A stretch of DNA of 64,000 nucleotides from Brachybacterium sacelli (GTDB lineage Bacteria; Actinomycetota; Actinomycetes; Actinomycetales; Dermabacteraceae): the NCBI RefSeq assembly GCF_017876545.1, contig NZ_JAGIOD010000001.1, forward strand, positions 2,046,001 through 2,110,000, read 5' to 3'. The notes below the pieces were generated by a model that saw nothing but the letters and a program-made list of their open reading frames with translations, was not told where the DNA came from and made no database searches. Positions 61,628 to 64,000 of the stretch are shown here, piece after piece. Both the position numbers and the translations under genes were made by a program. Every line of letters starts with the position of its first letter. Position 1 is the first letter of the stretch.

Positions 61628-62575
61628 TCAGGACGGGTGCTGCGCGTCGATGGCGCGGGCAGCGGCACCGAGCAGCGCGGCGTGGGTACCGGCACGAGCG
61701 GACAGGACCGGAGTGTCCGCCACGACGTCCATGGCATCGTGGGCGAGGCCGTCCGCGACGGCATCGCGCCACGGGCTCTCGGCTTCGCTCACCCCACCGG
61801 TCAGGGCCACGACTTCTGCGTCCAGCACGTTGAGCAGCCCGCCGAGGGCACGACCGGTCGCGAAGCCGGCCAGGCGATAGGCCTCCCGCGCCGCCTCGCC
61901 GCCCTCTCGCGCGGCCCGCGCGAGGCCGTGCCCATCGGTGATCGCGACGTCGGCCCCGAGACGTCCGGCCAGGCCCACGATGCCCGGACCGGAGGCGAGG
62001 CCCTCCAGGTGGCCGACGCGGCCGCAGGGGCAGGGCACGCCCTCGGCCTCGGGCACGGCCAGATGACCGATGTGCCCCGCGGCGCCGCGGGAGCCCAGCA
62101 CGGGGGAGCCGCCGATCAGGTGACAGCCGCCGATCCCGGTGCCGACGGCGACCAGCAGCAGGGAACCGCGGTCGCGGCCGACCCCGAAGCGGGCCTCGCC
62201 GATCCCGTGGGCGTGCACGTCGTTCAGCACGCCGACCGGCACCGCGAAGTGCTCGGAGAAGACCGGGGCGAGCGCCGTCCCGGCCCAGCCGGCCAGCGAT
62301 CCGGTGGCGTGGGTGACGCTGCCGCGTAGGGTGTCGATCACCCCGGCCGAGGAGATCCCCACGGCCTCGATCGCTGCCCCGTCGCGCACCTGCTCGGCGA
62401 GGCCGAGGGCGGCACCGAGGATCGCTGCGGAGCCGTCGGCCGCGGGTGTGGGCACGGTGGCGACGCGCTCGAGGCGCGGGGTCGCCGTCGCTCCGTCGAC
62501 GGTGCCCGCCCCGGTGACCAGGGCGGCACGGATCTTGGTGCCCCCGAGGTCGAGAGCGAGGACCGGATCAGGCAT
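61628..62575 (-). CDS. nanK: ROK-family sugar kinase, probable N-acetylmannosamine kinase
   Basis: This 315-residue ROK kinase has the ATP motif LALDLGGTKIRAALV, catalytic Asp in VLNDVHAHGIGEA, GVGTGIGG-like VAVGTGIGG and the zinc motif CPCGRVGHLE, in which His stands for the third Cys. It should phosphorylate ManNAc at C6 between NanA and NanE, which its position supports. It overlaps the nanA-like gene by 8 bases. Confidence 0.85.
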   Translation of the reverse strand: MPDPVLALDLGGTKIRAALVTGAGTVDGATATPRLERVATVPTPAADGSAAILGAALGLAEQVRDGAAIEAVGISSAGVIDTLRGSVTHATGSLAGWAGTALAPVFSEHFAVPVGVLNDVHAHGIGEARFGVGRDRGSLLLVAVGTGIGGCHLIGGSPVLGSRGAAGHIGHLAVPEAEGVPCPCGRVGHLEGLASGPGIVGLAGRLGADVAITDGHGLARAAREGGEAAREAYRLAGFATGRALGGLLNVLDAEVVALTGGVSEAESPWRDAVADGLAHDAMDVVADTPVLSARAGTHAALLGAAARAIDAQHPS

Positions 62576-63503
62576 CGGCGCCGTCCCGCAGCCCCGTCTG
62601 CGCGAGGATCGCGCGGATCCGCTCGACGGCTTCTCCCTCGATCGGCGACATCGGGGAGGTCATGACATTGCTCGAGAACACAGCGAGCTCGCGCAGCGCG
62701 GTCTTGAAGGCACCCACGCCCGCGGCCGGGCCCACCTTGCCGGTGGGCTGAAAGACGATCTCGAACAGCGCGGCCAGACGGTCCTGCTCCCGGCGCACCT
62801 GCTCCCAGTCGCCCTCGCCGGCGGCACGATGCATCCGCACGTACCCGGCCGGATCGACGTTGCCCAGGCCGGGCACGCAGCCGTCGGCCCCGGCGAGGTA
62901 GGCGCCGTCGGCGACGACCTCGTGCCCGGTCATCAGGGTCAGCGGGGAGCCGGCCGCCCGGTTCGAGGCCGTCAGGCGACGGAAGGAGACGTCGTCCCCG
63001 CTGGAGTCCTTGACCCCGGCGATCACGCCGTCCTGTCCGAGCCGCAGCAGCTGCGTGGGATCGAGCTTGGTGTGCACGCACACGGGGATGTCGTAGGCCC
63101 AGATCGGAGCGTCCGCGGCGGCCGCGACCTCCCGGAAGTGGGTGTCGATCTCCTGGGGCCCGGTGATCGCGTAGAACGGCGCGGTGACGACGTACCCGGC
63201 GAGGTCGAAGCGCGCGGCCGCGCTCAGGTGCTGGATCACGCGATGGGTCTGCATGTCGATGACGCCGGCGATGACCGGCACCTGCCCGGCGACGAGGCCG
63301 GTGACCGCCTCGAGTACCCGGGCGCGGAGGGCGTCGTCGAAGAAGGCCACCTCGCCGCTGGAGCCGAGGGCGAAGAGACCGTCGACGCCCGCGTCGAGCA
63401 GACGCGAGACCAGTCGCTCGAGCGAGGGGAGGTCGAGGTCCCCGTCGGCGGTCAGCGGGGTGAGCAGCGGCGGGACGACGCCGGAGAGAGTGGGGGTGGT
63501 CAT
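62568..63503 (-). CDS. nanA: DHDPS/NanA-family lyase, probable N-acetylneuraminate lyase
   Basis: This 311-residue class I aldolase-fold lyase has the substrate loop ALGSSGEVAFF, YDIPVCVHT with the catalytic Tyr and the Schiff-base Lys in GVKDSSGDD. By context it splits N-acetylneuraminate to ManNAc and pyruvate, although its GSSGE motif is also found in other sugar-acid aldolases. The ATG has AAGGAG about ten bases upstream. Confidence 0.82.
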   Translation of the reverse strand: MTTPTLSGVVPPLLTPLTADGDLDLPSLERLVSRLLDAGVDGLFALGSSGEVAFFDDALRARVLEAVTGLVAGQVPVIAGVIDMQTHRVIQHLSAAARFDLAGYVVTAPFYAITGPQEIDTHFREVAAAADAPIWAYDIPVCVHTKLDPTQLLRLGQDGVIAGVKDSSGDDVSFRRLTASNRAAGSPLTLMTGHEVVADGAYLAGADGCVPGLGNVDPAGYVRMHRAAGEGDWEQVRREQDRLAALFEIVFQPTGKVGPAAGVGAFKTALRELAVFSSNVMTSPMSPIEGEAVERIRAILAQTGLRDGADA

Positions 63504-63570
63504 GACTGGGGTGCTCCTTCGGTGGACGGGTGCGGGATCGGGGGAGGTGCGGACGGGGCGGTCGGACCGG

Positions 63571-63999
63571 TCACAGCAATGACGGCGCGGCGGCGAGCAG
63601 GGAGCGGGTGTACTCGTCCTGCGCATCGGTGAAGATCCGTTGCGCGGAGTCGTGCTCGAGGACCTTCCCGTGGTTCATGACGATGATCGAGTCGGAGACG
63701 AAGCGGACGGTGCTGATGTCGTGCGAGATGAACACCAGACCCAGCCCGAGCTCGCGTTTGAGGTCCATCAGCAGGTTCAGAACCTGGGCGCGCACCGACA
63801 CGTCGAGGGCACTGGTGGGCTCGTCGGCGACGATGATCTGCGGCTCCAGGGCCAGCGCGCGGGCGATCGCGACGCGCTGGCGCTGCCCACCGGAGATCTG
63901 CCGCGGCAGCACCTCGAGGGCGGACTGGGGCAGGCCCACCAGGTGCAGCAGCTCCTGGACGCGGGCGAGCCGTTCCCGCTCGGTGCCGATGCCGTGCAC
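63571..63999 (-). CDS. Oligopeptide/nickel-type ABC transporter ATPase, N-terminus outside window
   Basis: The visible 142 residues are the C-terminal half of an OppF/DppF-type ATPase: signature [15 protein letters not shown], Walker [13 protein letters not shown], switch His in LVFISHDIS and the C-terminal HDSAQRIFTDAQDEYTRSLLAAAP. The Walker A part lies beyond the window. Its place upstream of nanA suggests a sialic-acid importer of the SatABCD peptide-transporter-like class (inference). Confidence 0.88.
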   Translation of the reverse strand: MHGIGTERERLARVQELLHLVGLPQSALEVLPRQISGGQRQRVAIARALALEPQIIVADEPTSALDVSVRAQVLNLLMDLKRELGLGLVFISHDISTVRFVSDSIIVMNHGKVLEHDSAQRIFTDAQDEYTRSLLAAAPSLL

Positions 64000-64000
64000 A

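Overview
The window is a high-GC actinobacterial chromosome segment. Codon usage, gene content (an XPB-type helicase plus helicase-associated protein, Lsr2, a CIRCE/HAIR-controlled Hsp20, a ROK-based sialic-acid cluster) and protein style point to Micrococcales, most likely Brachybacterium or another Dermabacteraceae. That placement is inference; there is no rRNA to confirm it.

Positions 1-37700 are ordinary core chromosome. In order they hold: a zinc alcohol dehydrogenase; an RNase HI fused to a DUF4440/SnoaL-like domain, translationally linked to DUF418 and DUF4031 genes; an OmpR-type two-component system; a LapA-domain protein; an XPB-like helicase; gnd; a helicase-associated protein; a tRNA with UAA anticodon; a YggS-type PLP protein; a divergent ROK regulator/MFS pair; a cystathionine-lyase-type PLP enzyme followed by a polar amino-acid ABC transporter; Bax-inhibitor-1 and cardiolipin synthase genes; two paralogous secreted or membrane-anchored proteins; a ThiD-like kinase lacking key residues; a GH3 lipoprotein; a four-gene coupled cluster (DUF4287-like, S9 peptidase, DinB, alpha/beta hydrolase); a Pro/Thr/Glu/Asp repeat surface protein; and a DUF2079 membrane protein.

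Positions 37711-60819 are the most interesting part. The C-terminal end of an exo-sialidase gene lies at 37711-37885 and its N-terminal part at 59776-60819, both on the minus strand. Joined at a shared GCGC they give one in-frame 404-residue sialidase. The 21.9 kb between them is therefore an inserted island. It starts inside the first codons of lsr2 and ends inside a truncated IS256-type transposase. Its cargo is: a tyrosine recombinase with a dif-like site beside it; an RHH/BrnT-like toxin-antitoxin pair; an hsp20 gene with both CIRCE and HAIR operators; a sugar-phosphate isomerase; an arginyl-tRNA synthetase with a replaced C-terminus; an IS5 element carrying an IS3 element in its terminal repeat; a glutaminase-STAS protein; a TetR/SDR/HbpS-like group; a Cmx-type chloramphenicol exporter with a possible leader peptide; a HAD phosphatase between 29-bp direct repeats; a methyltransferase; a mirror-image IS110-IS3-IS110 unit; and a DUF402 protein whose promoter that unit has separated from it.

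Positions 59776-64000 are chromosome again: a sialic-acid utilisation cluster on the minus strand (ABC transporter ATPase, nanA-like, nanK-like, nanE, sialidase). The island has disabled the cluster's last gene, the sialidase. The strain probably keeps uptake and catabolism of free sialic acid but has lost this enzyme for releasing it.
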